NCBI RefSeq assembly: GCF_019967995.1
Contig: NZ_CP065377.1
Location: forward strand, 1,054,001-1,118,000
Length of the DNA stretch: 64,000 nucleotides
Origin: Faecalibacterium prausnitzii
GTDB taxonomy: Bacteria; Bacillota; Clostridia; Oscillospirales; Ruminococcaceae
Direction: 5' to 3'
Shown here one piece after another: positions 15,708-23,884 of the stretch. Position 1 is the stretch's first letter, and every line of letters starts with the position of its first letter. The notes under the pieces were generated by a model, which was given only the letters and a program-made list of their open reading frames with translations, made no database searches and was not told where the DNA came from. The position numbers and the translations under genes are program-made.

Positions 15708-15803
15708 ATGGAATACAAACGCTTTGGCGGTAAGCTCCTTGTCCGCATCGACAAAGATGAGGAAATCGGTGAAACAAATTTGATTTTAGGGGGACAAAGA
15801 TGA
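15708..15803 (+). pseudogene. 31-codon relic of a PPC (DUF296) domain protein, now a leader ORF
   Basis: MEYKRFGGKLLVRIDKDEEI resembles the first residues of PPC-domain DNA-binding proteins. The remaining codons run to a TGA at 15801-15803 that overlaps the YitT start (ATGA). It has a good GGAGG and may be translated, coupling to yitT. Confidence 0.5.
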
Positions 15804-16657
15804 GTGATGTAAAAGGAAAGACCGGCGCAGTCCTGAGGGAGACGGCAGTCCTGACCGGGGCGGTGGCGATCATTGCGGCGGGCGTTTTCTTTTTTCTGGT
15901 GCCGAGCCATACATCCGTCAGCAGCATTTCCGGCTTTGGCATCGTGCTGTCCAATTTTGTGCCGCTGCCCTTGTCGGTCATTACGATGATCCTGAACGTC
16001 GTGCTTCTCATCATCGGGTTCTTTACCTGCGGCAGAGAATTTGGCGCAAAGACCGTATACACCAGTGTGCTGCTGCCGGTGTTTCTGGGGCTGTTTGAAA
16101 AGCTGTTCCCGGAGTTCGGCTCGATGACCGGCAGTCAGGAGCTGGACGTGCTGTGCTATATTCTGGTGGTCAGCATCGGGCTGAGTATTTTGTTCAACCG
16201 CAATGCATCCTCCGGCGGGCTGGATATCGTGGCAAAGATCATGAACAAGTACCTGCACATGGAATTGGGAAAAGCCATGTCTCTGTCGGGAATGTGTGTG
16301 GCGCTTTCCGCGGCCCTGGTCTACGATAAAAAGACCGTGGTGCTGAGTATCCTCGGTACTTACTTCAACGGCATCGTGCTGGACCATTTCATCTTTGATA
16401 ACAGCATCAAACGCCGCGTCTGCATCATCACCGAAAAAGAGGAGGCGCTGCGTCAGTTCATCCTCCATGACCTGCACAGCGGTGCGACCATGTACAAGGC
16501 CATCGGTGCATACAATCTGGAAAAGCACAACGAGATCATTACCATCGTGGACAAGAGCGAATATCAGAAGCTGATGAACTTTATCAACCGGGAAGACCCC
16601 AAGGCTTTTGTTACCGTTTACAATGTGTCCAGCATGCAGTATCAGCCCAAGATCTGA
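15800..16657 (+). CDS. YitT-family membrane protein with C-terminal DUF2179
   Basis: The 285-residue protein has about five to six hydrophobic segments in its first 190 residues and the YitT motif NASSGGLDIVAKI. A soluble C-terminal DUF2179 domain of about 90 residues follows (RRVCIITEKEEALRQFI, GAYNLEKHNEIITIV). Members are inner-membrane proteins of unsettled function, possibly transport. The start overlaps the stop of the short leader frame and the ribosome site AGGGGG lies inside that frame. Confidence 0.85.
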   Translation: MSDVKGKTGAVLRETAVLTGAVAIIAAGVFFFLVPSHTSVSSISGFGIVLSNFVPLPLSVITMILNVVLLIIGFFTCGREFGAKTVYTSVLLPVFLGLFEKLFPEFGSMTGSQELDVLCYILVVSIGLSILFNRNASSGGLDIVAKIMNKYLHMELGKAMSLSGMCVALSAALVYDKKTVVLSILGTYFNGIVLDHFIFDNSIKRRVCIITEKEEALRQFILHDLHSGATMYKAIGAYNLEKHNEIITIVDKSEYQKLMNFINREDPKAFVTVYNVSSMQYQPKI

Positions 16658-16720
16658 TCGGCGGAGAGCTGCGTGGTATACTCAAGTCCGGAAATATCAA
16701 AGCGCATGGAGGTAAAAAGC

Positions 16721-17755
16721 ATGCTGACCTATACCTATGTTTCAGAGGGGACGTTTGCCCTGATGGAAAAACCAAAGCCGGTGCTGCAGCACGAGCGAGA
16801 CGCCATTGTAAAGGTGACCCTTGCCAGCATCTGCTCCAGCGACCTGCACATTAAGCATGGCAGCGTGCCCCGGGCGGTGCCCGGTATCACCGTAGGGCAC
16901 GAGATGGTGGGCATCGTGGAAGAAGTGGGCAGTGCGGTGACCAATGTGAAACCCGGCGACCGGGTGACGGTGAACGTGGAGACCTTCTGCGGAGAGTGCT
17001 TTTTCTGCAAAAAAGGCTTTGTGAACAACTGCACCGATCAAAACGGCGGCTGGGCGCTGGGTTGCCGCATCGACGGCGGGCAGGCCGAGTATGTCCGGGT
17101 GCCCTTTGCGGATCAGGGACTGAACAAGATCCCGGACGGCGTCACCGATCGGCAGGCGCTGCTGGTGGGCGATGTGCTGGCCACCGGCTTTTGGGCGGCA
17201 CGCATCTCGGAGATCACCCCCGAGGATACCGTGCTGATCCTCGGTGCAGGGCCGACCGGCATCTGCACGCTGCTGTGCGTCATGCTGCACAGCCCCAAGC
17301 GCATCATCGTCTGTGAAAAGGACGCAAGCCGCCTGCAGTTCATCCGTCGGCACTACCCGCAGGTGCTCACCGTGCAGCCGGAGGACTGCGCCGCCTTTGT
17401 GCGTGCCCACAGCGACCACGACGGGGCCGATGTGGTGCTGGAGGTGGCAGGGGCAGACTCTACCTTCCGGCTGGCATGGGAGTGTGCACGGCCCAACGCC
17501 GTTGTGACGGTGGTGGCGCTGTACGATAAGGCACAGACCCTGCCGCTGCCGGAAATGTACGGCAAAAACCTCACCTTTAAGACCGGCGGCGTGGACGGCT
17601 GCGATTGTGAAGAAACGCTGCGTCTCATCGCAGAAGGCAAGATCGATACCGAACCGCTCATCACCCACACCTACCCCCTGCGCCGGATCGCAGAGGGCTA
17701 CGAGCTGTTTGAAAAGAAACGGGACGGCGTGATCAAGGTGGCAGTGGAGTGCTGA
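16721..17755 (+). CDS. Zinc-dependent medium-chain alcohol dehydrogenase
   Basis: The 344-residue enzyme has the catalytic zinc ligands Cys38 and His60-Glu61 (GHEMVG) and a structural zinc loop with Cys90, Cys93, Cys96 and Cys104. It also has a Rossmann motif GAGPTG near residue 176. It oxidises or reduces an alcohol or polyol with NAD(P). The nearest types are threonine/sorbitol dehydrogenase-like enzymes, and the substrate is not decidable. ATG 16721 follows TGGAGG. A TGGTATACT promoter precedes it and a terminator follows at 17788, so it is a single-gene unit. Confidence 0.85.
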   Translation: MLTYTYVSEGTFALMEKPKPVLQHERDAIVKVTLASICSSDLHIKHGSVPRAVPGITVGHEMVGIVEEVGSAVTNVKPGDRVTVNVETFCGECFFCKKGFVNNCTDQNGGWALGCRIDGGQAEYVRVPFADQGLNKIPDGVTDRQALLVGDVLATGFWAARISEITPEDTVLILGAGPTGICTLLCVMLHSPKRIIVCEKDASRLQFIRRHYPQVLTVQPEDCAAFVRAHSDHDGADVVLEVAGADSTFRLAWECARPNAVVTVVALYDKAQTLPLPEMYGKNLTFKTGGVDGCDCEETLRLIAEGKIDTEPLITHTYPLRRIAEGYELFEKKRDGVIKVAVEC

Positions 17756-17787
17756 CGGTCTGCGCCAAGTCACACACGCACATAAAG

Positions 17788-17828
17788 TGGCCCCGGAGAG
17801 CTGTAACAAGCCCTCCGGGGCCATTTTT
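17788..17828 (+). terminator. Terminator after the alcohol dehydrogenase
   Basis: TGGCCCCGGAG pairs with CTCCGGGGCCA, followed by TTTTTGTTT. It is homologous, flanks included, to the terminator at 15589. Confidence 0.88.
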
Positions 17829-17928
17829 GTTTCCCGACATCTTTTCCGCAGCGGCAAGGCGTGGTAGAATAAGGGCAGAACCAATCCACAGGTGAGAAAA
17901 TCGAACTTTAGAGAGAGGAGATGTTTCT

Positions 17929-19668
17929 ATGCAGTCTGATGAGCTGAAACGCAGGATCTCGGCAGGCAGAGGAGATGCTTTGGCCGATCTGGTTTTGAAA
18001 AATGCCAGAATTGTCAATGTGTTTACCGATGAGATCGACACCGCTGACATTGCCATCAGCGGAAATTCGATCGTGGGCGTGGGAACGTATCATGGCCGGA
18101 AAGAAGTTGATCTGCGCGGCAAATATGTCTGCCCGGGCCTGATCGATGGGCATATCCACATCGAAAGCTCCATGCTCTGTGGTCCGGCTTTCGAGCAGGC
18201 AGTGCTGCCCCACGGTACCACTGAGGTGGTCACAGACCCACACGAGATCTCGAACGTTGCGGGGCTGGAAGGCTTGGATTTTATGCTGGAAACGACAAAA
18301 AATCTGACCCTTTCGGTTTATTTCATGCTGCCCTCCTGTGTGCCGGCCACGGATCTGGATGAATCCGGCGCGGTGCTGAACGCAGAACAGCTCCGGCCTT
18401 ACTACGGCGATCCCCGTGTGCTGGGGCTTGCGGAACTGATGAATGCCTACGGGACGGTGCGCTGTGACCCGAAGATCCTGCAGAAGATCCGCGACTGCAC
18501 CGAAGCGGGAAAGATCGTGGATGGACACGCACCGCTCTTGAGCGATAAGGACCTGAATGCTTATATTGCGGCAGGCGTTCAGTCCGATCACGAGTGCTCC
18601 AACATCGAGGAAGCCATGGAAAAACTCCGGCGCGGACAATACATCATGATCCGGGAAGGAACGGCTGCCAAAAATATGGAGGCCCTGATGCCGCTGTTCC
18701 GGGAGCCCTATTGCAGCCGCTGTATGCTGGTGACGGATGATAAGCACCCCGGTGACCTGCTGGACAGCGGCCACATCGATTCCAACATCCGTAAAGCGAT
18801 CCGGCTGGGCGCAGACCCGGCAGTGGCCGTCAAAATGGCAACGCTGGTCCCGGCACAGTATTTTGGGTTCAAGCAGCGCGGTGCCGTAGCATCGGGGTAC
18901 CGGGCAGATCTGGTTGTGGTTCCTGATCTGGAATCCTTTACGGTCGAACAGGTTTACAAGAACGGCACGCTGGTGGCCGAGCACGGAAAAACGCTGAAAC
19001 CCGCACCGCTTGACATCGACCGTGTGAGATTTTCCCACGTTATGGATTCCTTTGATCTGGATGAGATCACACTGCAGGACCTGGAACTTCGGGAAAGCGG
19101 GGAGCAGGAGCGTGTCATCTGCCTGAACCGGGGCGAGCTGCTTACGGAGGAAAAAATCATCCAGTTCCAACGGCATCCGGGCAAAGCTCCCGGTGTGGAC
19201 CCGGAACACAACGTCGTAAAACTGGCCGTTTTTGAGCGGCATCATCACTCCGGCCATGTGGGCATTGGCTTTTTAGGAAACTTCAGCCTGAAATGCGGAG
19301 CCGTTGCATCGAGCATCGCACATGATTCCCATAACCTGATCGTGGCAGGGGACAACGATACCGATATGATGTTGGCCGGCAACACTGTGCGGAAAAACAA
19401 AGGCGGACTTGCGTTTGTGGCAGATGGACAGGTCGTGGCAGAACTTGCGCTTCCGGTGGCCGGATTGATGAGCACCGAAAGTGCAGAGAGCGTTGCGGCG
19501 AAAATGCAGGCGCTGAACGATGCCCTCAAGGCACATGGTGTAGCGGAAGATATCGGCATCTTTATGACCCTCGCCTTCGTCAGCCTTCCGGTCATTCCAA
19601 AACTCAGACTGAATACCTATGGCATCATCGATGTAGCGCAGCAGAAAGTCGTTCCGGCTGTTTTTTAA
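17929..19668 (+). CDS. ade: Adenine deaminase
   Basis: The 579-residue protein is a full-length AdeC-type metal-dependent amidohydrolase that converts adenine to hypoxanthine. It shows the N-terminal metal motif PGLIDGHIHIESS, then HGTTEVVTDPHEI and VTDDKHPGDLL. The C-terminal domain contains HHHSGHVGIGF and IAHDSHNLIV. The start follows AGAGAGGAG. It stands alone behind a TGGTAGAAT promoter within the shared terminator-promoter module, and supplies purine salvage together with the nearby PNP relic. Confidence 0.92.
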   Translation: MQSDELKRRISAGRGDALADLVLKNARIVNVFTDEIDTADIAISGNSIVGVGTYHGRKEVDLRGKYVCPGLIDGHIHIESSMLCGPAFEQAVLPHGTTEVVTDPHEISNVAGLEGLDFMLETTKNLTLSVYFMLPSCVPATDLDESGAVLNAEQLRPYYGDPRVLGLAELMNAYGTVRCDPKILQKIRDCTEAGKIVDGHAPLLSDKDLNAYIAAGVQSDHECSNIEEAMEKLRRGQYIMIREGTAAKNMEALMPLFREPYCSRCMLVTDDKHPGDLLDSGHIDSNIRKAIRLGADPAVAVKMATLVPAQYFGFKQRGAVASGYRADLVVVPDLESFTVEQVYKNGTLVAEHGKTLKPAPLDIDRVRFSHVMDSFDLDEITLQDLELRESGEQERVICLNRGELLTEEKIIQFQRHPGKAPGVDPEHNVVKLAVFERHHHSGHVGIGFLGNFSLKCGAVASSIAHDSHNLIVAGDNDTDMMLAGNTVRKNKGGLAFVADGQVVAELALPVAGLMSTESAESVAAKMQALNDALKAHGVAEDIGIFMTLAFVSLPVIPKLRLNTYGIIDVAQQKVVPAVF

Positions 19669-19687
19669 TACGCGATAACAAAAATGC

Positions 19688-19722
19688 TGCCGGAGACCGA
19701 CCCGAATGGTCCGTCTCCGGCA
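19688..19722 (+). terminator. Hairpin after ade
   Basis: TGCCGGAGAC and GTCTCCGGCA form a perfect 10-bp stem. No T-run follows, so termination is uncertain. Confidence 0.45.
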
Positions 19723-19822
19723 ACAGAACAGTTCGTTCCTACTCTTAGAAGCGAGCCGCATCAAGAGAAAAATTGACGGAAATTCTTATTTGATAAATTG
19801 GAATTTCGGGAGGTAAAGAGCA

Positions 19823-20059
19823 ATGAAAAAAGCTATTATTACGATGATTGTGGTATTTGCATTCGTTATCTGGCCATTTGGTGGTGTATGGCAACTCTTG
19901 TCTGGCGTTATCGGCGGTGGAGTCCAAGAGTCCTTTATCTATCCGATTTATGGCGGAATCGTTCTTCTGGCAGGTCTTATCGTTGTTTGTACTGAACTCA
20001 TTCTGGAAGAAATCAAATCGTTAAAAGACGATATAAAAGATAAAAAAGAAAGATGTTGA
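19823..20059 (+). CDS. Small two-helix membrane protein
   Basis: This 78-residue protein has two hydrophobic segments (about 4-28 and 41-62) and a charged cytoplasmic tail (EEIKSLKDDIKDKKERC). I recognise no family. The ribosome site is GGAGG, 13 bases upstream of ATG 19823. It lies between ade and the HD gene on its own. Base composition is AT-richer than the neighbours, suggesting separate acquisition. Confidence 0.6.
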   Translation: MKKAIITMIVVFAFVIWPFGGVWQLLSGVIGGGVQESFIYPIYGGIVLLAGLIVVCTELILEEIKSLKDDIKDKKERC

Positions 20060-20115
20060 CAAATTCGCGTTTATCAAGGTGAACATTTAAGTATTAAAAA
20101 CGGGAGTGAAAACAA

Positions 20116-20607
20116 ATGATGACCATTGCACAGATCATGGAAAAGATGATCGCCTTTTCCGAAGGGAATATCCATGACATCACGCACCTGAGCTGTGTGT
20201 GGACCTATGCTAAAACCATTGGTGAGCTGGAGGGGCTGGACGCAGACACGCAGTTTATTCTGGAGGTGGCGGCCATCACCCACGATATCGCCTGCCCGCT
20301 CTGCCGCAAAAAGTACGGCAACACCAATGGTAAATATCAGGAGCAGGAGGGTGCCCCGCTGGTGCGGGAGTTCTTGGCGGATACCGGCATGGCAGCAGAA
20401 CAGATCGACCGGGTGGCCTATCTGGTAGGGCACCACCATAGTCCGGCGCAGATCGACGGCATTGACTATCAGATTCTGATTGAGGCAGATTATATCGTCA
20501 ATGCGTCCGAAAGTGGGTACGGCCGGCAGGCAATCCGAACCTTTATGGAACATACGATGAAGACGGCAGCAGGTATCCGGCTGACAAAAACAGTGTTTGG
20601 AGTGTAA
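20116..20607 (+). CDS. HD-domain phosphohydrolase
   Basis: The 163-residue protein has the HD metal-site pattern. There is a first His near residue 20 (NIHDITH), the HD pair in AAITHDIACP, and later His residues in VGHHHSPAQ. It probably hydrolyses a phosphate ester or a nucleotide. ATG 20116 or 20119 follows GGGAG. Its stop is three bases before the Nudix gene, forming a two-gene unit. A copy of its last 58 codons lies at 31877-32053 with a few substitutions and a deletion of AAGIRLTK. Confidence 0.82.
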   Translation: MMTIAQIMEKMIAFSEGNIHDITHLSCVWTYAKTIGELEGLDADTQFILEVAAITHDIACPLCRKKYGNTNGKYQEQEGAPLVREFLADTGMAAEQIDRVAYLVGHHHSPAQIDGIDYQILIEADYIVNASESGYGRQAIRTFMEHTMKTAAGIRLTKTVFGV

Positions 20608-20609
20608 AA

Positions 20610-21122
20610 ATGATTCAGAAGCATTGCTTTGAATGCGGTACGGCATTGATTGAAAAAGAACTGGAAGAAGAGGGCATTGTGCCTTATTGCCCGAAATGCC
20701 AACAATACCGGTTCCCGATGTACAATGTGGCAGTCAGCATGATTGTTGTGGATGAGGAAACCGGGAAAATTCTGCTCATCCAGCAGTACGGCAAGTCCTC
20801 TTATATTCTGGTGGCTGGATATGTGAACCGCGGTGAGGCAGAAGAACACGCCGTGGTGCGGGAAGTCCGGGAAGAAACCGGGTTGGAAGTAGAGCACCTC
20901 CGGTTCAACCGTACCAAGTTTTTTGAGCCGTCTAACACGCTGATGTGCAACTTTACGGCTTTCGTCAGAACCGCAAAGGCGCTGCATATCAACCACGAAG
21001 TGGACCGCTGCAAGTGGTTCACCCCACAGGAAGCCAGAGAAAACATCCGTCCCAACAGCCTTGCAGCGGAATTTTTGAATGCGTATCTGGACGAAGTGGG
21101 GAATAAGCCGATGGAGATGTGA
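20610..21122 (+). CDS. Nudix hydrolase with N-terminal zinc ribbon
   Basis: The 170-residue protein has a zinc ribbon (CFECG...CPKC, residues 8-30) followed by a Nudix box with the pattern GX5EX7REUXEEXGU (GEAEEHAVVREVREETGLEV). This is the layout of NudC-like NAD or NADH pyrophosphatases in short form. Hydrolysis of NAD, ADP-ribose or capped RNA is possible, and the exact substrate is not visible. It begins right after the HD gene stop. Confidence 0.85.
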   Translation: MIQKHCFECGTALIEKELEEEGIVPYCPKCQQYRFPMYNVAVSMIVVDEETGKILLIQQYGKSSYILVAGYVNRGEAEEHAVVREVREETGLEVEHLRFNRTKFFEPSNTLMCNFTAFVRTAKALHINHEVDRCKWFTPQEARENIRPNSLAAEFLNAYLDEVGNKPMEM

Positions 21123-21186
21123 TTCGTGGCTGTGCCACGGGAATTTTGACGGAAAGTATGGAAAAAGTTGGTTCGGCCTGTTTCGG

Positions 21187-21233
21187 TTGACTTTTTTATA
21201 AAGAATCGGTATATTGATACTATGTAGTATCAA
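21187..21233 (+). promoter_or_regulatory. fic promoter with palindromic operator
   Basis: TTGACT at 21187-21192, a 17-base spacer and TATATT at 21210-21215. The perfect inverted repeat TTGATACTA-TG-TAGTATCAA at 21214-21233 covers the -10 end and start region, and a further GTATCAA half-site follows. Confidence 0.7.
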
Positions 21234-21259
21234 TAAGTATCAACTGCGAGGTGGACAGA

Positions 21260-22453
21260 ATGGATGGGGCACAGTTTGCCAAAATGCTTTCAGATAAGCA
21301 TTTGTTTGAACTCAATCGGATGGAATACAAGTACTCGACTGTCAGCGTCAAAGAATTTGCCGAATTGCTGCGGCAAAACTTTGCGCAGCCTCTGCCGTTG
21401 ACTGATTTTTCTGGAAATAAGTTGTTTTACCTGCCGAACCTCGCGCAAATTTCAACAAATGGTATGAAGCAGTTGCTCTCTGTCCCGGTCAGTGGACAAA
21501 ACTTCGGTTTGTCGGCGATGACCGAGGAAATTTATGCGACTTTTCAAATTGAAAGTATCCGCTCGACCCGCAGCAGTATCCGTTATATCCTCGATGGTTA
21601 TGCCCCTCGTGATGAACAAGAAGCCCGCATCTATGGTATGAAGCGCGGACTGGAGTTTATCGTGAATCGTCAGAATAGGATCACCGAGGAGAATCTGCAT
21701 CACCTATATCAGATCAGCACAGGGGATTATCTCCCGGATGAAGATCGATTACTGCCAAACCACTTTTATCGGCATGGCGAGGTTTTTATTGTGGGCGGTG
21801 AAGAACCCAGACCGGGACTTCCGGCAGAGCGGCTTCCCGGTGCCATGAAATGTCTTGTCGATTTTGCGAATGCCAATGACGGCATCAATGAGCTGCATAA
21901 GGCTGCCATTCTGCACTTTGCCTTTGCGCACTACCACCCCTATTTTGACGGGAATGGACGCACCGCACGGCTATTCCACCTCTGGTATCTTGTTCAGCAG
22001 GGCTATCCTGCGGCACTGTTCACGCCGTTTTCCCGATACATCGCTGAAAACAAGGGCGTATATTACAAAGCCTACGAACGCGTGGAGAGAAATGCTCTGA
22101 TTTCCGGCTATACGGATGTGACTCCCTTTCTGTTCTACTTCTGCAATGAGGTCTATAACCGCCTGCAGGTGGATGCAGTCCCGCCGAAAACTGATCTTGA
22201 GGTATATCAAACTGCTCTTGCGGAAGGAAAAATCACAGAAAAAGAACGGCTGCTCTGGGAGCATGTTCTGTCTGCTTATGGTGCAGAGGAGTTTACCACA
22301 AAGCAGCTGGAAAAGGATTTCCGAAACGCTGCGTATGCAACCATTCGGACGTTTGTGATGAAATTCCATGAGATGGGGCTGCTTACTGCAAGAAAAGCAG
22401 GAAACAGGGTGTTCTATCATGTCGGTGGGACTTCTGACGGTCGGCCATTATAA
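21260..22453 (+). CDS. Fic-family AMPylase/NMPylase
   Basis: The 397-residue protein carries the Fic motif HPYFDGNGRTAR near residues 226-237, which transfers AMP (or another nucleotide group) to proteins. An N-terminal helix with TFQIES resembles the auto-inhibitory (S/T)xxxE(G/N) motif, so it appears self-inhibited. A C-terminal winged-helix-like segment (KQLEKDFRNAAYATIRTFVMKF...) follows. ATG 21260, behind GAGGTGG, is preferred to an upstream GTG. A palindromic operator lies over the promoter. Confidence 0.87.
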   Translation: MDGAQFAKMLSDKHLFELNRMEYKYSTVSVKEFAELLRQNFAQPLPLTDFSGNKLFYLPNLAQISTNGMKQLLSVPVSGQNFGLSAMTEEIYATFQIESIRSTRSSIRYILDGYAPRDEQEARIYGMKRGLEFIVNRQNRITEENLHHLYQISTGDYLPDEDRLLPNHFYRHGEVFIVGGEEPRPGLPAERLPGAMKCLVDFANANDGINELHKAAILHFAFAHYHPYFDGNGRTARLFHLWYLVQQGYPAALFTPFSRYIAENKGVYYKAYERVERNALISGYTDVTPFLFYFCNEVYNRLQVDAVPPKTDLEVYQTALAEGKITEKERLLWEHVLSAYGAEEFTTKQLEKDFRNAAYATIRTFVMKFHEMGLLTARKAGNRVFYHVGGTSDGRPL

Positions 22454-22474
22454 TGAATCCAAAAGGAGTACGTT

Positions 22475-22930
22475 ATGAAAACGATTCGTGTTGTGGCCGC
22501 TGTGATTTGCGACTCCATGCAGGAAAAGCGCAAAATCTACGCTACCGCCCGCGGTTATGGTGACTACAAGGGTCAATGGGAGTTTCCGGGCGGCAAAATC
22601 GAGCCGGGTGAAACCCCGCAGCAGGCTCTGAAGCGGGAAATTGAAGAAGAACTGGACACGGAAATCGCCGTGGAGGATTTAATTGGTACAATCGAGTACG
22701 AGTATCCGGCGTTTCATCTTTCCATGGACTGCTTCTGGTGTGAAGTGGTTTCCGGCGAGCTTGTGCTGAAAGAAGCGGAAGCTGCGCGGTGACTGACAAA
22801 AGATGACATTGATTCCGTTCCGTGGCTTCCGGCGGATCAGACCATTTTGGATATTATCAGAAGTTCAATGCAGCCAGTGAAACCACTCCATACCAGCGAA
22901 TATGACAACGAACCTCTGCAGAGATGCTGA
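22475..22930 (+). pseudogene. MutT-type Nudix hydrolase with in-frame opal codon
   Basis: From ATG 22475 the protein reads as an 8-oxo-dGTP-type MutT with the Nudix box GGKIEPGETPQQALKREIEEE. At 22790-22792 a TGA stands where the family has tryptophan (AAR-W-LTKDDID). The same frame then continues with LTKDDIDSVPWLPAD and DIIRSS to 22930. The truncated 105-residue product retains the catalytic box but loses the last helix. A single G-to-A change explains the loss. Confidence 0.85.
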
Positions 22931-23125
22931 GGATTCCCGGAATGAAAGATGAACTGGGCCGTCCCATGACGCTGCTGGTGAAAGCCGCTACGGGAACAGC
23001 AATGGTATCAGACGATCACTACAGCGAAACAAGGTGGGCAGAGCATAAAAAGTTGGTGTGCAGAGAATTCTCCTTTATCATCCTGCCTGCCGCATAAGAG
23101 CGGCAAAAATTTTTCTGACAGGTTC

Positions 23126-23156
23126 AGTATAATCCTTAAAGTTGACTTCAGGTCAA
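23126..23156 (-). promoter_or_regulatory. Orphan MerR-type promoter
   Basis: On the minus strand TTGACC, an exact 19-base spacer containing TGAAGTCAACTTTAA, and TATACT. The long spacer is typical of MerR-regulated promoters. No MerR gene follows. Confidence 0.55.
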
Positions 23157-23190
23157 GAGCTTTTTTGAATTTATAACAGTCGTGTCGAAA

Positions 23191-23243
23191 GACATCCCGT
23201 CTGAGGGCAAAGCGAAGGTTTTGCTTTTCAGGCGGGATTTTTT
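23191..23243 (+). terminator. Terminator hairpin
   Basis: ATCCCG(T)CTG pairs with CAGGCGGGAT around an inner AAAGC/GCTTT stem, followed by TTTTTTT. Confidence 0.7.
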
Positions 23244-23641
23244 TGCTTTTTGGGACTGTTGTATACAATACATGGACTAAGAGGGTGGGTGACTTGGACT
23301 ACGAGTCCATAAACTTTTGCTCGAAAGTACGATACACTATTGTCACGGCAGCGGCCCACCTCCGAAAGGGAGCGGGAGCCGCAGCCGGGCGGACCTTGAA
23401 AATTGAATATGCAGCTTCAGGTACTTCCAGATAATGATACTTCCGTAATTCGCGGCCCGGTCATAAAGAAGACGGGGTGGCCGAGAGGCCAATGGAGTGG
23501 TGCAAATCCAACGCCTGATTGTTTCCCTTTCTCAGGGGTGCCGGGGGCAAATTAAGAGAAACCATACAAAACCTTTTCCAAACGCCGTTCGAGGGTAACC
23601 ACGGACGGCGTTTTTATATATCAGCGAAAAGGAGTACGCAA

Positions 23642-23884
23642 ATGAACCGCAAGACCACAAAAAAGGTGGATGAATCCACCCTGACAACTTTGTGCGCCGT
23701 CTGCCGAGAGGCATTTTTGGACGCAAAGGGCGTCCGGCTCCGCAGAGCCGACCCCAGGCAGCTCGTCAAGGATGTCTGCACGTATTGCCAGACACGATAT
23801 GGGTTTGACTACTACGTTCAGCCCGTTGTCCGTAAATCGAAAATGACCGGAAAGGAGAACCGACGTGAAACTGAGCCAGCTTAA
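23642..23884 (+). CDS. Small zinc-finger-like protein of an integrative element
   Basis: This 80-residue protein has two CxxC pairs (CAVC and CTYC) separated by about 29 residues, consistent with one zinc site. ATG 23642 follows AAAGGAG. It overlaps the next gene by 20 bases and is probably translated with it. No named family is recognised; such small proteins commonly precede ParB-like genes in clostridial elements. Confidence 0.6.
   Translation: MNRKTTKKVDESTLTTLCAVCREAFLDAKGVRLRRADPRQLVKDVCTYCQTRYGFDYYVQPVVRKSKMTGKENRRETEPA

Larger units (their letters stand above)
22931..23641 (+). other. Non-coding stretch with gene relics before the integrative-element genes
   Basis: No intact gene is seen. 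From 22931 to about 23060 a coding-like piece (MLRIPGMKDELGRPMTLLVKA) is present but not assigned. A MerR-type promoter points leftwards at 23126-23156 and a terminator sits at 23191-23243. From about 23340 the GC-rich leader with CTTGAAAATTGAATA looks like the leader of clostridial integrative elements. GGTGGCCGAGAGG near 23475 is tRNA-like in sequence only. Confidence 0.5.

Noticed and set aside
17908-19257. A long minus-strand frame opposite adenine deaminase
   Set aside because: The plus-strand frame encodes a clear full-length adenine deaminase; the antisense frame lacks motifs and a ribosome site.
10429-22930. Stop-codon recoding to explain two TAG and one TGA in otherwise clean frames
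   Set aside because: Other genes here end in TAG or TGA normally, the ADP-ribosylglycohydrolase copies are broken in other ways, and no suppressor tRNA is visible; ordinary decay or base errors are simpler.
23470-23530. tRNA-Ser/Leu-like sequence GGTGGCCGAGAGG
   Set aside because: No acceptor stem, no T-arm of the form GGTTCGAATCC and no anticodon arm can be built around it.
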